A stretch of 64,000 nucleotides of DNA. Source: Chitinophaga fulva (GTDB lineage Bacteria; Bacteroidota; Bacteroidia; Chitinophagales; Chitinophagaceae). Below the pieces are notes generated by a model. It was given only the letters and a program-made list of their open reading frames with translations, was not told the origin of the DNA and did not search any database. Made by a program: the position numbers and the translations under genes. The stretch lies in assembly GCF_012927205.1 (NCBI RefSeq), contig NZ_JABBGC010000001.1:1-64000 (forward strand), written 5' to 3'. Shown one piece after another: positions 33,922 through 43,787 of the stretch (position 1 is its first letter; each line of letters begins with the position of its first letter).

Positions 33922-33993
33922 TACCACGTACGGGAATCGAACCCGTGATTCCTCCGTGAAAGGGAGGCGTCTTAACCCCTTGACCAACGCGGC
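33922..33993 (-). tRNA. tRNA-Glu (anticodon TTC), copy 2
   Basis: All 72 bases are identical to the copy at 32166-32237, with anticodon TTC. The 5' flank is also similar in both (TTTTGGGATTGCAAA on the plus strand), so the duplication included the promoter. Confidence 0.95.
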
Positions 33994-34010
33994 GTATCGT
34001 TTTGGGATTG

Positions 34011-34041
34011 CAAAAGTACACTATTGTTTTATATTTCCAAA
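34011..34041 (-). promoter_or_regulatory. promoter of tRNA-Glu copy 2
   Basis: On the minus strand TTTG (34041-34038) and TACTTTTG (34018-34011) are separated by exactly 19 bases. Confidence 0.7.
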
Positions 34042-34133
34042 AAAAAATTTGATAACTCAAATTTCTATTGATTAATAAACGCATTGATTGTAAATTCGCT
34101 CTCGATTTTTTCATACTCAAATCACGACAAAAA

Positions 34134-35150
34134 ATGGGAACTACTCTCAAAATTGGTATTAATGGATTCGGCCGTATTGGTCGTCTGGTATACCGCCAGA
34201 TTTACAAAATGCCCGGCATTGATGTGGTAGCTATCAATGACCTTACCAGCCCAACCGTGCTGGCGCATTTGCTGAAATACGATTCAGCGCAGGGTAGGTT
34301 TGATGCAGAAGTTAAACATTCCGAGAACGCAATTAATGTGAACGGCGAAGATGTGAAGATATATGCACAAAGAGACCCGTCTCAAATTCCCTGGAAAGAG
34401 CATGATATCGACGTGGTGATCGAGTGCACCGGCTTCTTTACTGATAAAGACAAAGCTGCTGCGCACCTGACCGCTGGCGCGAAACGTGTTGTAATTTCCG
34501 CTCCTGCTACCGGTGATCTGAAAACGATCGTTTTCAACGTAAACCACGAACTGCTGGATGGCAGCGAAACAGTTATCTCCTGCGCTTCCTGCACCACCAA
34601 CTGCCTGGCTCCGATGGCCAAAGTTCTGCAGGACCAATACGGTATCGTTACCGGCCTGATGACTACTGTGCACGCTTACACCAACGACCAGAACACCCTC
34701 GATGCGCCGCATCCAAAAGGTGACCTGCGCCGTGCCCGTGCTGCTGCAGCCAACATCGTTCCTAACAGCACCGGCGCTGCTAAAGCAATCGGCCTGGTAC
34801 TGCCTGAACTGAAAGGTAAACTGGACGGTAACGCTCAACGCGTACCAACCATCACCGGTTCCCTCACTGAACTGACTACCATCCTGAGCAAAAAAGTAAC
34901 AGCGGAAGAAGTGAATGCAGCGATGAAAGCAGCTTCCAACGAATCCTTCGGTTACACTGAAGATGAAATCGTAAGCTCCGACGTCATCGGTATCCACTAC
35001 GGTTCCCTGTTCGACGCTACCCAGACTAAAGTAATTTCCGTTGGTGATCACCAGCTGGTTAAAACTGTGTCCTGGTACGATAACGAAATGAGCTACGTAT
35101 CTCAGCTGGTTCGTACTGTGAAGTACTTCGCCGGCCTGATCAGCAAATAA
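34134..35150 (+). CDS. gap: glyceraldehyde-3-phosphate dehydrogenase
   Basis: From ATG 34134 the 338-residue protein begins [20 protein letters not shown] with the Rossmann motif. The catalytic Cys153 is in [12 protein letters not shown]. The segment AINDLT, with Asp after the second strand, suits NAD. The frame is open 22 codons further upstream from a TTG, but only the ATG gives the family N-terminus. It converts glyceraldehyde 3-phosphate to 1,3-bisphosphoglycerate in glycolysis. It precedes pgk, the next enzyme, and ends in its own terminator, so the two may be separately tuned. Confidence 0.97.
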   Translation: MGTTLKIGINGFGRIGRLVYRQIYKMPGIDVVAINDLTSPTVLAHLLKYDSAQGRFDAEVKHSENAINVNGEDVKIYAQRDPSQIPWKEHDIDVVIECTGFFTDKDKAAAHLTAGAKRVVISAPATGDLKTIVFNVNHELLDGSETVISCASCTTNCLAPMAKVLQDQYGIVTGLMTTVHAYTNDQNTLDAPHPKGDLRRARAAAANIVPNSTGAAKAIGLVLPELKGKLDGNAQRVPTITGSLTELTTILSKKVTAEEVNAAMKAASNESFGYTEDEIVSSDVIGIHYGSLFDATQTKVISVGDHQLVKTVSWYDNEMSYVSQLVRTVKYFAGLISK

Positions 35151-35161
35151 TCAGATCGTAC

Positions 35162-35191
35162 TCCCGGCAGTGATGTACTGCCGGGATACTT
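35162..35191 (+). terminator. terminator between gap and pgk
   Basis: TCCCGGCAGT pairs with ACTGCCGGGA around a 5-base loop, followed by TACTTTTT. It lies 11 bases after gap and would reduce read-through to pgk. Confidence 0.85.
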
Positions 35192-35316
35192 TTTACATTC
35201 CGCGGAACAACTACACCATAGCAGCAGATAGGCCAGATCAATTTGGTTGACACTCGCTTTGTGCTGTTGCCCCGCGGTTTTTTTATGACTAAACCCTTTC
35301 TCTTAAATCGCTACAT

Positions 35317-36507
35317 ATGAGCAAATTCTCCGACTATAATTTCAACGGCCGCAAAGCCCTGGTCCGCGTGGATTTCAACGTTCCCCTGAACGATAAATTT
35401 GAAATTACGGATGACACCCGTATGCGGGCTGCCGTTCCGACCATCAAAAAAATCCTCAAAGATGGCGGCGCTGTCATCCTTATGTCCCACCTCGGCCGTC
35501 CGAAAGATGGTCCTACTGATAAATACTCTTTAAAACATCTCGTATACCACCTCATCAAACTGCTGGGCGGTGTTACCGTAAAGTTTGCAGCTGACTGCGT
35601 AGGCCCTGTAGCCGAAAAAGCCGCTGTCGACCTGAAAATGGGAGAAGTGCTGCTGCTGGAAAACCTGCGTTTCCACAAAGCAGAAGAGAAAGGCGATGCA
35701 TCTTTCGCGGAACAACTGGCCAAACTGGGCAACGTTTATGTAAACGATGCTTTCGGTACCGCCCACCGCGCACACGCCTCTACAGCCGTTATCGCTCAGT
35801 TCTTCGCCAAACCGAACCGCATGTTCGGCCTCCTCATGGAAGCGGAAGTAACCAACGCGGAAAAAGTACTCAACAACGCAACGGCTCCATTCACAGCCAT
35901 CCTCGGTGGCGCCAAAGTGAGCGACAAAATACTGATCATCGAAACACTGATGGACCGCGCCAATAACATCATCATCGGCGGTGGTATGGCTTATACCTTC
36001 CTCAAAGCACAGGGCAAGGAAATAGGCAACTCCCTCTGCGAAAATGATAAACTGGACCTCGCGAATGAACTGCTGGAAAAAGCCCACACCAAAAACGTTA
36101 AACTGATCCTGCCTGTTGATTCTGTTGCAGCGGATAAGTTTGCTGCCGATGCAGCCACACAGGTGGTTTCCAACGATAACATCCCTGCCGGCTGGATGGG
36201 CCTCGATATCGGACCCGCTTCCGTAGCTCTCTTCAACGAAACCATCCAGGCTTCAAAAACCATCCTGTGGAACGGTCCTATGGGCGTTTTTGAAATGGAA
36301 GCTTTCCAGAAAGGTACCAAAGGTGTTGCGGATGCAATCGTGACCTCCACTGCCAATGGCGCGTTCTCTCTCGTTGGCGGCGGCGACTCCGTAGCGGCGG
36401 TCAACCAGTTCGGTCTGGCCGACAAAGTAAGCTACGTGTCTACCGGTGGCGGTGCTATGCTCGAATTCTTCGAAGGCAAAACACTGCCCGGCATCGCAGC
36501 CATCTGA
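35317..36507 (+). CDS. pgk: phosphoglycerate kinase
   Basis: The 396-residue protein has the PGK signature at the start ([12 protein letters not shown]), the substrate-site motif LMSHLGRPK and the nucleotide-site motifs [25 protein letters not shown] and GGGDSVAA. It transfers phosphate from 1,3-bisphosphoglycerate to ADP. It is 166 bases downstream of gap with a terminator between, and followed by a strong terminator. Confidence 0.97.
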   Translation: MSKFSDYNFNGRKALVRVDFNVPLNDKFEITDDTRMRAAVPTIKKILKDGGAVILMSHLGRPKDGPTDKYSLKHLVYHLIKLLGGVTVKFAADCVGPVAEKAAVDLKMGEVLLLENLRFHKAEEKGDASFAEQLAKLGNVYVNDAFGTAHRAHASTAVIAQFFAKPNRMFGLLMEAEVTNAEKVLNNATAPFTAILGGAKVSDKILIIETLMDRANNIIIGGGMAYTFLKAQGKEIGNSLCENDKLDLANELLEKAHTKNVKLILPVDSVAADKFAADAATQVVSNDNIPAGWMGLDIGPASVALFNETIQASKTILWNGPMGVFEMEAFQKGTKGVADAIVTSTANGAFSLVGGGDSVAAVNQFGLADKVSYVSTGGGAMLEFFEGKTLPGIAAI

Positions 36508-36537
36508 TTGTAACAAATCATCAAACATAACAGCATT

Positions 36538-36580
36538 ACGGATTTGCAGGGAAAAGGATTCACATGCCCTGCAAATCCGT
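36538..36580 (+). terminator. terminator after pgk
   Basis: ACGGATTTGCAGGG pairs perfectly with CCCTGCAAATCCGT across a 15-base loop, followed by ATTTACTTTT. Confidence 0.8.
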
Positions 36581-36602
36581 ATTTACTTTTACAATTCACC
36601 TT

Positions 36603-38021
36603 ATGAAAAAACGCCTCCTCCTCTACCCTGCTATCATAGGTGTGTTCGGGGTTTTGATATGGGTCATCCTCGAACAGGGAAGGCTGCTGCCTGTAAAACA
36701 GGTCCAGCCCGTTGCCACCGCTGCCACTGCAACGCAACATACTGCCTCAACCAGCGACTGGTGGCAATACCTCGACAACCTGAAACATCCCCTGAGCCTG
36801 CTCCTGTTGCAGATCATCGTGATCATGCTGGTAGCCCGCCTGTTTGGTATACTGGCCAATAAAATAAAGCAGCCGGCAGTGGTAGGAGAAATCATAGCGG
36901 GTGTATTACTGGGGCCTTCCTTGCTCGGGTGGACCATGCCCTCTTTTTCGGCTTTCCTCTTCCCGGCTGAGTCCCTGAAAACGCTTCAGTTCCTTAGTCA
37001 GATAGGCCTCGCCTTCTTTATGTTCATCGTAGGCATGGAGCTCGATATCAGCAAAATCCGGAACAAGGCGCACGATGCTGTCATGATCAGCCACGCCAGC
37101 ATCATCGTGCCCTTTTTTCTGGGCGTATGGCTGGCTTATTATCTCTTTACCGACTTTGCGCCGGCCGGTGTCAGCTTCCTCGCTTTTGCGTTGTTTATGG
37201 GCATTGCAATGAGTATTACGGCTTTCCCGGTACTGGCACGCATTGTACAGGAGAGGAAACTCACCGGCACCCCGCTGGGCACCATGGCCATTACCTGCGC
37301 TGCCGCGGACGATGTGACAGCCTGGTGTATCCTGGCAGTAGTGGTGGCCATAGTAAAAGCCGGAGGACTGGTCAGCGCGTTGATTACGATAGTGCTGTCC
37401 GTCGTTTTTGTGGCCGTTATGCTGAGCGTTGTAAGGCCCTGGCTCGTCCGCACGGTGAACAGGCATATTGCCCGTGGGCGTCAGAAAGCAGCTATTTCGG
37501 CGGTTTTCCTGACTTTACTGCTCTCAGCCCTTGCTGCGGAAGTAATCGGCATACATGCGCTCTTTGGCGCTTTCCTGGCGGGTGTTATTATGCCACAGGA
37601 ATCTGCTATCAAACAACTGTTGACAGATAAACTGGAAGATGTGAGCGTACTGCTGCTGTTACCGATATTTTTTGTGTTTACCGGCTTGCGTACCCAGATA
37701 GGTTTGTTGAATGAGAGCCATCTTTGGGCTATTTGCGGGATGATCATGCTGGTAGCGGTAGCAGGCAAATTTGGCGGCAGCACCCTTACTGCCCGGCTCA
37801 TGGGGCAGTCGTGGCGCCAGTCTGTTTCTATCGGCGCGCTGATGAATACCCGCGGCCTGATGGAACTGGTGGTGCTCAATATCGGCTACGATCTTGGTAT
37901 CCTGTCACCCGGTATCTTCGCCATGTTGGTACTGATGGCGCTGGCTACCACCTTTATGACCGGCCCGTTGCTGGACCTCGTAGCTTTCAGCGAAAGGAAA
38001 AAAGGATTACTGGCGGCGTAA
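36603..38021 (+). CDS. CPA2-type cation:proton antiporter
   Basis: From ATG 36603 the 472-residue protein has one N-terminal helix, a short periplasmic stretch, and about twelve further membrane helices. The core has KQPAVVGEIIAGVLLGPSLLG, FMFIVGMELD and SITAFPVLARI, and the ion-binding site region AADDVTAWCIL with the double Asp of electrogenic CPA2 exchangers. It lacks the C-terminal TrkA-N domain of KefB/KefC proteins. It would exchange Na+ or K+ for H+ across the inner membrane; ion choice cannot be read from the sequence. Confidence 0.93.
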   Translation: MKKRLLLYPAIIGVFGVLIWVILEQGRLLPVKQVQPVATAATATQHTASTSDWWQYLDNLKHPLSLLLLQIIVIMLVARLFGILANKIKQPAVVGEIIAGVLLGPSLLGWTMPSFSAFLFPAESLKTLQFLSQIGLAFFMFIVGMELDISKIRNKAHDAVMISHASIIVPFFLGVWLAYYLFTDFAPAGVSFLAFALFMGIAMSITAFPVLARIVQERKLTGTPLGTMAITCAAADDVTAWCILAVVVAIVKAGGLVSALITIVLSVVFVAVMLSVVRPWLVRTVNRHIARGRQKAAISAVFLTLLLSALAAEVIGIHALFGAFLAGVIMPQESAIKQLLTDKLEDVSVLLLLPIFFVFTGLRTQIGLLNESHLWAICGMIMLVAVAGKFGGSTLTARLMGQSWRQSVSIGALMNTRGLMELVVLNIGYDLGILSPGIFAMLVLMALATTFMTGPLLDLVAFSERKKGLLAA

Positions 38022-38123
38022 AACATACAGGCGTTCCCGTAATAGCGCCGGTCTGTGGGCAAGGCATTTCCAATGTTATAACGCCACCGGATATACGTCA
38101 TCTTACACAGAAAAGAAACCATA

Positions 38124-38160
38124 AAAAAACCCGTGCTGGAAATACCAACACGGGTTTTTT
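38124..38160. terminator. bidirectional terminator
   Basis: AAAAAACCCGTG pairs with CACGGGTTTTTT, and CTGG/CCAA extend it partly. It lies between the antiporter and the convergent transglycosylase gene and can serve both. Confidence 0.88.
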
Positions 38161-38180
38161 ATTTTCTTTTATAAGATGAA

Positions 38181-39452
38181 CTACTTTTTGTGGGTAGTTT
38201 TCTTTTTAGCCTTATGTTTTTTGACAGCAGTATGTTTCTTAGTGCTGCTGTGTTTTTTGGCGCTGGTAGCGGTAGTTGCCTTTTTGGCCGATGTGGCTTT
38301 TTCAGCAGGCATTTTAGCCGGAGGCGGGAATTTGGATTTATCCACCCCTACTGCTTTGTCGTCCAGTGTCATTTGAACAGACTCTTTCAGCATCTCGTCT
38401 TTTTCAGCCAGGAACAGCTTCATTTTTTCTTTCGGGATGCGCAGGTCATAGTTGTTTTCAGCGCTGGACATTGCTTTGGCAAAACCCGGATTGTAACGGT
38501 CCAGTTCACCTACAGACATTTCCAGTTTTTTGGCGATAGCCTCGAGGCGGTATTTACCGGTAACATTGATTTCCACACTGCTGTAGATTTCATCTTCTGT
38601 CAGCGGACCTCTTGAAACAGCAGCGGCAGCAGCAGGAGCGCTGGTATTATCCGCTACAGGCATACCGGGTTCATCGCTCACACCGAAGAAGTTGTTGAAT
38701 CGATCGAGGATATAACCGGTTGCAATAAATTTATACACGTGGTTACGGGATTCTGCGGGCAGGAAATACTGCATACCCCAGAAATCTTCACGACCACTGG
38801 CCTTCATAGCGCGTTGTACGCCACCAGGGCCACAGTTGTAGGCAGCTACTACCAGCAACCAGTCATCAAACTGTTCGTAAAGTTTGTTCAGGTACTGGGC
38901 GGCAGCCAGGGTAGATTTGTAAAAGTCTTTACGTTCATCTACTTTTTTACCCACGCTCAGACCGAAGATGCGGGCGGTACCGGCCATAAACTGCCAGGCG
39001 CCAACGGCTCCTACTCTGGAACGTGCATTGGTATTAAAGCTGGATTCAATAACAGCGAGATATTTCATCTCTTCCGGAATACCATGTTCACGGAAGATTT
39101 TTTCAACCATGGAGAAATAAGGCTGGCCTCTTTCAACCATGGTCTGCAGATGCTGACTGTACCGGGTAGCATAGTTATTTACATAACCGGCCACCAGGTT
39201 GTTGTTGATCTGTTCATACACTTTAGCGCTGCGAATGTTATTAGGCAGGCTTTGGGCAGCTTTTCTCACTGCCATAGTGGTGGGAGAAGGCGCTACAGAG
39301 TCTTTCGGCAAATGTACTTTGCGGAATTTCACTGTAGTGTCGGGCGAGACCAATGGTAACGCCGTCTCTTTAGGTACACTGTTGCTACCCATTACTTCAA
39401 CACTTCCCAAACTCAATGCTGGCAACAGCAATAGTAAAAAGATTTTTCTCAT
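38181..39452 (-). CDS. membrane-bound lytic murein transglycosylase with LysM (MltD-like)
   Basis: The ATG at 39452 gives a signal peptide (MRKIFLLLLLPALSLGSVEV); an ATG six codons upstream overlaps gatA and is less likely. The SLT domain (residues about 115-235) carries the catalytic Glu in AVIESSFNTNARSRVGAVG and the AYNCGPGGVQRA motif. One LysM domain (about 295-345) follows, then a 60-residue tail rich in Lys, Ala, Thr and His. It would cleave murein glycan strands to anhydro-muropeptides in the periplasm. The Lys-rich tail might hold it to the wall. Confidence 0.93.
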   Translation of the reverse strand: MRKIFLLLLLPALSLGSVEVMGSNSVPKETALPLVSPDTTVKFRKVHLPKDSVAPSPTTMAVRKAAQSLPNNIRSAKVYEQINNNLVAGYVNNYATRYSQHLQTMVERGQPYFSMVEKIFREHGIPEEMKYLAVIESSFNTNARSRVGAVGAWQFMAGTARIFGLSVGKKVDERKDFYKSTLAAAQYLNKLYEQFDDWLLVVAAYNCGPGGVQRAMKASGREDFWGMQYFLPAESRNHVYKFIATGYILDRFNNFFGVSDEPGMPVADNTSAPAAAAAVSRGPLTEDEIYSSVEINVTGKYRLEAIAKKLEMSVGELDRYNPGFAKAMSSAENNYDLRIPKEKMKLFLAEKDEMLKESVQMTLDDKAVGVDKSKFPPPAKMPAEKATSAKKATTATSAKKHSSTKKHTAVKKHKAKKKTTHKK

Positions 39453-39462
39453 ACAATTTATT

Positions 39463-40908
39463 TTAAACAATCGACGCCCTGTCGGTTGCCATCAATTGAT
39501 GGGCAATTTGTAGCAAGGCCGCTTCGTCAAACTTCTTTGTGATGATCTGTACACCGTATGGCATTCCGTTTGAATGCCGGCCCAATGGCACTGAAATGGC
39601 CGGGACCCCTGCCAGATTAGCCAGTACCGTGTAAATATCTGCCAGGTACATGGCAATTGGATCTTCTGTTTTCTCTCCTAGTTTAAAGGCTGTCGACGGC
39701 ACCGTTGGCATTAAAATGGCGTCGAACTCTTCCAATATCTCGTTTAGCTTGTCTGTAACTAATCTCCTGACTTGTTGTGCTTTGGTATAGTAAGCGTCGT
39801 AATAACCTGCGCTCAACACAAAAGTCCCGAGTAATATACGACGTTTTACTTCTTTACCAAACCCTTCTGATCTGTTTTTTTTGTAAAAATCGATCAAATC
39901 GAGGTTTTTCTCATTTGTCCGATGTCCGAATCTGACCCCGTCGTAACGCGATAGGTTGGAGGATGCTTCTGCTGTTGTCAGCACATAATAGGCAGGGACC
40001 ACATAATCGAGGTAGTCAAAACCTTTACCGGTAACGGTATGTCCTGCATCTACCAGGCTTTCAAAGAGGTCTATATAGCCATCCTTCATTTCAGCATCCA
40101 ATCCTTCATGGTACTGGGCATCTCTTAAATACGCAAATCTGTGACTTTTATTGTGTGACAGGCTTTGCTGGTAATCAGGGACTTCCCGCTGGGCGGCTGT
40201 ACTATCAAACTCATCAGGTCCTGCGATCACCTGCAGAACTGCTGCCACATCTGCAATTTCCTTGCCGAAAATGCCTATCTGATCAAAGGATGAGGCATAA
40301 GCCAATAGGCCATGACGGGAAATGCGGCCGTACGTTGGCTTCAAACCGATGATCCCGCAAAAATCCGCTGGTTGACGAACTGAACCGCCTGTATCGCTAC
40401 CCAAACTAACCAGACAAAGGTCAGCCTGCACAGCTACGGCGGAGCCCCCTGATGAACCTCCCGGCACCCGGGTATTGTCCAATGCGTTCAGGACAGGCCC
40501 ATAAGCCGAATTCTCATTAGTAGACCCCATCGCGAATTCATCGCAGTTGAGGTTGCCAATAATGATCGCATCGGCAGCCAACAGCCTTTCTACAGCTGTG
40601 GCGGAATAAAGCGAAGTAAACCCTTCCAGGATCCTGGAAGCGGCACCTACATGATGGCCTTTATAGCAGATCACATCTTTAATACCTACCACTACTCCTG
40701 CCAGTGCGCCTACCGGTTGACCGTTCTTAATCCGTTCATCCAGTTCCTGCGCTTTTGTCAGGGCTTCCTCCTCATATACTTCCAGGAAGGCATTTAAATG
40801 TTTTAACTGCGCTATCCGGTTGAGATACAGATGTACCTGTTCCGTACAGCTTGTACTGCCGGCGTATAATGCTTTATGGAAAGAAGTTATACTGCTGAAT
40901 TCAGTCAA
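39463..40908 (-). CDS. gatA: Asp-tRNA(Asn)/Glu-tRNA(Gln) amidotransferase subunit A
   Basis: The 481-residue amidase has the Ser-cisSer-Lys triad: Lys in VVGIKDVICYKGH, the GGSSGGSAVAV motif and SLGSDTGGSVRQPADFCG. Together with the Gln-binding region this identifies GatA, which hydrolyses glutamine to amidate misacylated Glu-tRNA(Gln) or Asp-tRNA(Asn). The start is a TTG (40908-40906); no ATG gives a better N-terminus. gatB and gatC are not next to it, as is usual in Bacteroidetes. Confidence 0.94.
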   Translation of the reverse strand: MTEFSSITSFHKALYAGSTSCTEQVHLYLNRIAQLKHLNAFLEVYEEEALTKAQELDERIKNGQPVGALAGVVVGIKDVICYKGHHVGAASRILEGFTSLYSATAVERLLAADAIIIGNLNCDEFAMGSTNENSAYGPVLNALDNTRVPGGSSGGSAVAVQADLCLVSLGSDTGGSVRQPADFCGIIGLKPTYGRISRHGLLAYASSFDQIGIFGKEIADVAAVLQVIAGPDEFDSTAAQREVPDYQQSLSHNKSHRFAYLRDAQYHEGLDAEMKDGYIDLFESLVDAGHTVTGKGFDYLDYVVPAYYVLTTAEASSNLSRYDGVRFGHRTNEKNLDLIDFYKKNRSEGFGKEVKRRILLGTFVLSAGYYDAYYTKAQQVRRLVTDKLNEILEEFDAILMPTVPSTAFKLGEKTEDPIAMYLADIYTVLANLAGVPAISVPLGRHSNGMPYGVQIITKKFDEAALLQIAHQLMATDRASIV

Positions 40909-40959
40909 AGCTAAATCAGTTAAAATATTAAAATCAGGGACAGTATGTGCTACGCCAGA

Positions 40960-41223
40960 TTATGCGTTGTGTTGAGCATCAGTTGGCTTCGTGTCGGTAG
41001 TAGCGGGTTGCACGGGCTTTTCCTTCATACCTTCTTCAATTTCCTGGCGCACATTGTTTTTGGCGTCATTGAACTCACGGATACCTTTACCCAGTCCCCG
41101 CATCAGTTCAGGGATTTTCTTGCCCCCGAACAGCAGTAATACCACAACGGCAATCAACAGCAGTTCGGACATGCCGATATCCTGGAGAATCAAAAATGAT
41201 GGTTTTACAAAAACAGCAGTCAT
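40960..41223 (-). CDS. tatA: Sec-independent protein translocase TatA/E
   Basis: The 87-residue protein has one N-terminal membrane helix ([21 protein letters not shown]) and the amphipathic helix [15 protein letters not shown] with the FGxxxxP-type hinge typical of TatA, then a charged tail. TatA oligomers form the pore for twin-arginine export of folded proteins. tatC is not in the window. The exported superoxide dismutase at 51713 might be a substrate. ATG 41223 is used; a shorter start at Met18 of the frame is possible. Confidence 0.92.
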   Translation of the reverse strand: MTAVFVKPSFLILQDIGMSELLLIAVVVLLLFGGKKIPELMRGLGKGIREFNDAKNNVRQEIEEGMKEKPVQPATTDTKPTDAQHNA

Positions 41224-41340
41224 CTTCTCAAATGTTTGTTTAAGTTATCTACGATAGTCGACAAAGATAGCTTATAAAATCCGCTTTTTCACCCGTTGGG
41301 GTTGTTAAAAGCACAGATTTAATAGCATTTTAAGAACACG

Positions 41341-41367
41341 AAAAAAGCGGAACCATACCGGTCCCGC
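41341..41367 (-). terminator. terminator after rplS
   Basis: On the minus strand GCGGGACC pairs with GGTTCCGC (5-base loop), followed by T6. It closes rplS. Confidence 0.82.
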
Positions 41368-41394
41368 CTGTAACTAATTTCCCTGTATTTTATA

Positions 41395-41742
41395 CTAAAC
41401 CCTTTTTTCTTTGATACGGGCTTTCTTACCAGCACGTTCACGCAGGTAGAAAAGTTTCGCTCTTCTTACTTTACCTACCTTGTTTAATACGATACCATCG
41501 ATATTAGGAGAGTAAAGTGGGAACAGTCTTTCCACACCAATACCGTCAGAAATCTTTCTAACAGTGAAAGACGCAGTAAACCCTGTACCCTGGATTTTCA
41601 CCACATCACCTTTAAAGGACTGAATCCTTTCTTTATTACCTTCCACGATTTTATAATTGACAGTGACGTTGTCGCCTGCTTTAAACTTCGGGTACTGTTT
41701 TTTAGCTGTCAGTTGTTCGTGAACAAACGAAATTGCGTTCAT
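41395..41742 (-). CDS. rplS: 50S ribosomal protein L19
   Basis: The 115-residue protein has the L19 signature: PKFKAGDNVTVNYKIVEG, RIQSFKGDVVKIQG, SFTVRKISDGIGVERLFPLY and YLRERAGKKARIKEK. L19 lies at the 30S-50S interface. The order rpsP, rimM, trmD, rplS is the widespread conserved cluster, here with 150 bases before rplS, which has its own promoter. Confidence 0.98.
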   Translation of the reverse strand: MNAISFVHEQLTAKKQYPKFKAGDNVTVNYKIVEGNKERIQSFKGDVVKIQGTGFTASFTVRKISDGIGVERLFPLYSPNIDGIVLNKVGKVRRAKLFYLRERAGKKARIKEKRV

Positions 41743-41764
41743 CTTTCAAATATTTATGGGAGTG

Positions 41765-41796
41765 CAAAAGTAAAACAAGAAATGGCATTTACCAAA
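41765..41796 (-). promoter_or_regulatory. rplS promoter
   Basis: On the minus strand TTTG (41796-41793) and TACTTTTG (41772-41765) are 20 bases apart, lying 23 bases or more upstream of the rplS start. Confidence 0.6.
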
Positions 41797-41894
41797 TTAA
41801 ATCAGGAATAAATGTTGAGATTATCCACCTTTTTTCCGGACTCATCTGTGGAAAACACAGACATTGCCATTTATGTCATCTTTAAGTGATTAAT

Positions 41895-42566
41895 TTACAA
41901 TAAGTCAGGTCTGCGGGCCTGGGTTCTTTCCACTGCCTGCTGATGCCGCCAATCTTCGATTTTTTTATGGTCGCCGCTTAGCAGCACATCAGGCACCTTC
42001 CAGCCCCGGAACTCTACCGGCCTGGTATACACCGGCGGCGCCAGCAGATTGTCCTGGAAAGAGTCAAACAAAGCGCTGGTCTCATCGTTCAGCACACCAG
42101 GCAGCAACCGCCCGATGGCATCCACGAGCACCGCAGCGCCCAGCTCTCCGCCGGACAACACATAGTCGCCGATGGAGATCTCTTTGGTAATGAAATGATC
42201 GCGGATACGCTGGTCAATACCTTTGTAGTGACCGCATAACATCAACAGGTTGCCTTTGAGCGACAGCTGGTTGGCCATCTGCTGGTTGAGCGTCTCCCCG
42301 TCAGGCGTCAGGTAGATGATCTCATCGTACTTTACCTTGGCCTGCAGCGACTCGATCGCATTGACGATCGGTTCCAGCATCATGACCATGCCGGCGCCGC
42401 CGCCAAACTGATAATCGTCGACCTGGTTATGCTTCAGGCTGGAATAGGCCCTTAACGGGTGTACATGTACCTCCAGCATTCCTTTTGCCTGCGCCCGCTT
42501 CATAATGGAATGGGACAGCGGGCTCTCCAGCAGCTCCGGCAGTACTGTAATGATATCTATTCGCAT
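41895..42566 (-). CDS. trmD: tRNA (guanine-N1)-methyltransferase
   Basis: From ATG 42566 the 223-residue protein begins [20 protein letters not shown], the family N-terminus; a longer frame from 42629 adds an unlikely extension overlapping rimM. The trefoil-knot SAM site is seen in [14 protein letters not shown] and [23 protein letters not shown], split by motif. TrmD makes m1G37 in tRNAs reading CNN codons and prevents frameshifting. It is part of the ribosomal cluster and 37 bases after rimM. Confidence 0.97.
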   Translation of the reverse strand: MRIDIITVLPELLESPLSHSIMKRAQAKGMLEVHVHPLRAYSSLKHNQVDDYQFGGGAGMVMMLEPIVNAIESLQAKVKYDEIIYLTPDGETLNQQMANQLSLKGNLLMLCGHYKGIDQRIRDHFITKEISIGDYVLSGGELGAAVLVDAIGRLLPGVLNDETSALFDSFQDNLLAPPVYTRPVEFRGWKVPDVLLSGDHKKIEDWRHQQAVERTQARRPDLL

Positions 42567-42603
42567 AAATGATAATGCTTTGGCCGCCCCATGGGCACGG
42601 CTG

Positions 42604-43128
42604 CTAAATATTTGTGTATAATTCCACAAGCCCTTCCGGCAGATCGAGGTGTACCACCTGGTTTTTGCGGTCTACCTTCACGAGTGACTGCTCATTAACG
42701 GGCAACAGTGCCTCTTTGCCTTTGATCTGCACTTTTACCAGTACCTGCATGGGCATTTCGATCACCTCTTCCACTGTTCCCAGCGGCCCATGGTGGGCAT
42801 CTTCCACAGCAAAGCCCAGCAGGGCCAGCGGTGAAGAAGAGGCGGTTTGTGCCTTAAAGTCTTCTTCCTGGAGGTATATCTGCCCGGGCAGCAGCTTTTG
42901 CGCGGCTTCCTTGGAGTCTATGCCTTCGAGGCGGACATATACGTGCTCTGCGTCTTTAACCGTCACCTGCTGCAGGAAATAAGGGATAAAGCTGTTTTTC
43001 CTTTCTTCCAGGAAAATAGCTGTCACGCCTTTGAGGGACGATCTTTTGCCGAGGCTGTGACGCACCAGCAGTTCGCCTTGTAATCCGTGCGCAGACACCA
43101 GTTTTCCTATGCTGAAATAATTATTCAT
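42604..43128 (-). CDS. rimM: ribosome maturation factor RimM
   Basis: From ATG 43128 the 174-residue protein begins [20 protein letters not shown], the RimM N-terminal motif, followed by the PRC-barrel domain with [14 protein letters not shown] C-terminus. An 18-codon extension from ATG 43182 has no family support. RimM binds S19 and helps mature the 3' domain of 16S rRNA. It lies in the conserved order between rpsP and trmD. Confidence 0.95.
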   Translation of the reverse strand: MNNYFSIGKLVSAHGLQGELLVRHSLGKRSSLKGVTAIFLEERKNSFIPYFLQQVTVKDAEHVYVRLEGIDSKEAAQKLLPGQIYLQEEDFKAQTASSSPLALLGFAVEDAHHGPLGTVEEVIEMPMQVLVKVQIKGKEALLPVNEQSLVKVDRKNQVVHLDLPEGLVELYTNI

Positions 43129-43220
43129 CGTAATGAGAGAGTCCTGCCATGAAATTAAAAAAGGAAATATTTGCGAATGCAAACATTTCCTTTTTCAGGT
43201 ATTGTTAAAACGTTGCCGTT

Positions 43221-43679
43221 TTATGCTTCTGTACCTTCTTCTGCTGCTGGAGCGGATGGAGCTGCAGGAGTGTCTTCTACCTTTCTAACGATAGGAGCAG
43301 CTACTCTTGCTTTTCTGTGACCGTCACGGCGGGCAGATACTTTCTGTTCGTGTTCAGCTTGCCATTGTGCAAATTTCTGGTAAGCAGTAGGCTCGTCGAA
43401 CAGGTTCAGGGTAACACCTCTTAACAGGTGTTTCAAATACAATACACCTTTGAAAGACAAGATCCGTCTAACAGTATCGGTAGGCTGAGCGCCTTTCTGC
43501 AACCAACGCAATGCTTTTTCAGTATCGATGTTGATGGAAGCCGGAACCGTTAAAGGATTGTAAGTACCGATTTTCTGGATGAATTTACCATCTCTTGGAG
43601 CGCGAGCGTCAGCCACTACGATAAAATAGAAAGGCCTCTTCTTAGCGCCATGTCTCTGCAGTCTGATTTTTACTGGCAT
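43221..43679 (-). CDS. rpsP: 30S ribosomal protein S16
   Basis: The 152-residue protein starts [20 protein letters not shown], the S16 signature, with IGTYNPL and the [19 protein letters not shown] helix. It is longer than the usual 80-90 residues because of an Ala/Pro/Lys-rich C-terminal extension, which is usual in Bacteroidetes S16. It is the first gene of the ribosomal cluster and has a consensus promoter just upstream. Confidence 0.98.
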   Translation of the reverse strand: MPVKIRLQRHGAKKRPFYFIVVADARAPRDGKFIQKIGTYNPLTVPASINIDTEKALRWLQKGAQPTDTVRRILSFKGVLYLKHLLRGVTLNLFDEPTAYQKFAQWQAEHEQKVSARRDGHRKARVAAPIVRKVEDTPAAPSAPAAEEGTEA

Positions 43680-43732
43680 AAATAAGTCGAGTTATTTTTT
43701 GCGAGTTAGGAAATATTGTTTAATTAGGGATG

Positions 43733-43763
43733 CAAATGTAACCTTCTAATTGGTATTTGCAAA
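43733..43763 (-). promoter_or_regulatory. rpsP operon promoter
   Basis: On the minus strand TTTG (43763-43760) and TACATTTG (43740-43733) are exactly 19 bases apart, a full Bacteroidetes consensus match 54 bases upstream of rpsP. Confidence 0.78.
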
Positions 43764-43787
43764 AAAAAGTTTGCGAAGCCGTTTTTT

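Noticed and set aside
42567..42629. Extended start of trmD
   Set aside because: The added residues do not match any TrmD and overlap rimM.
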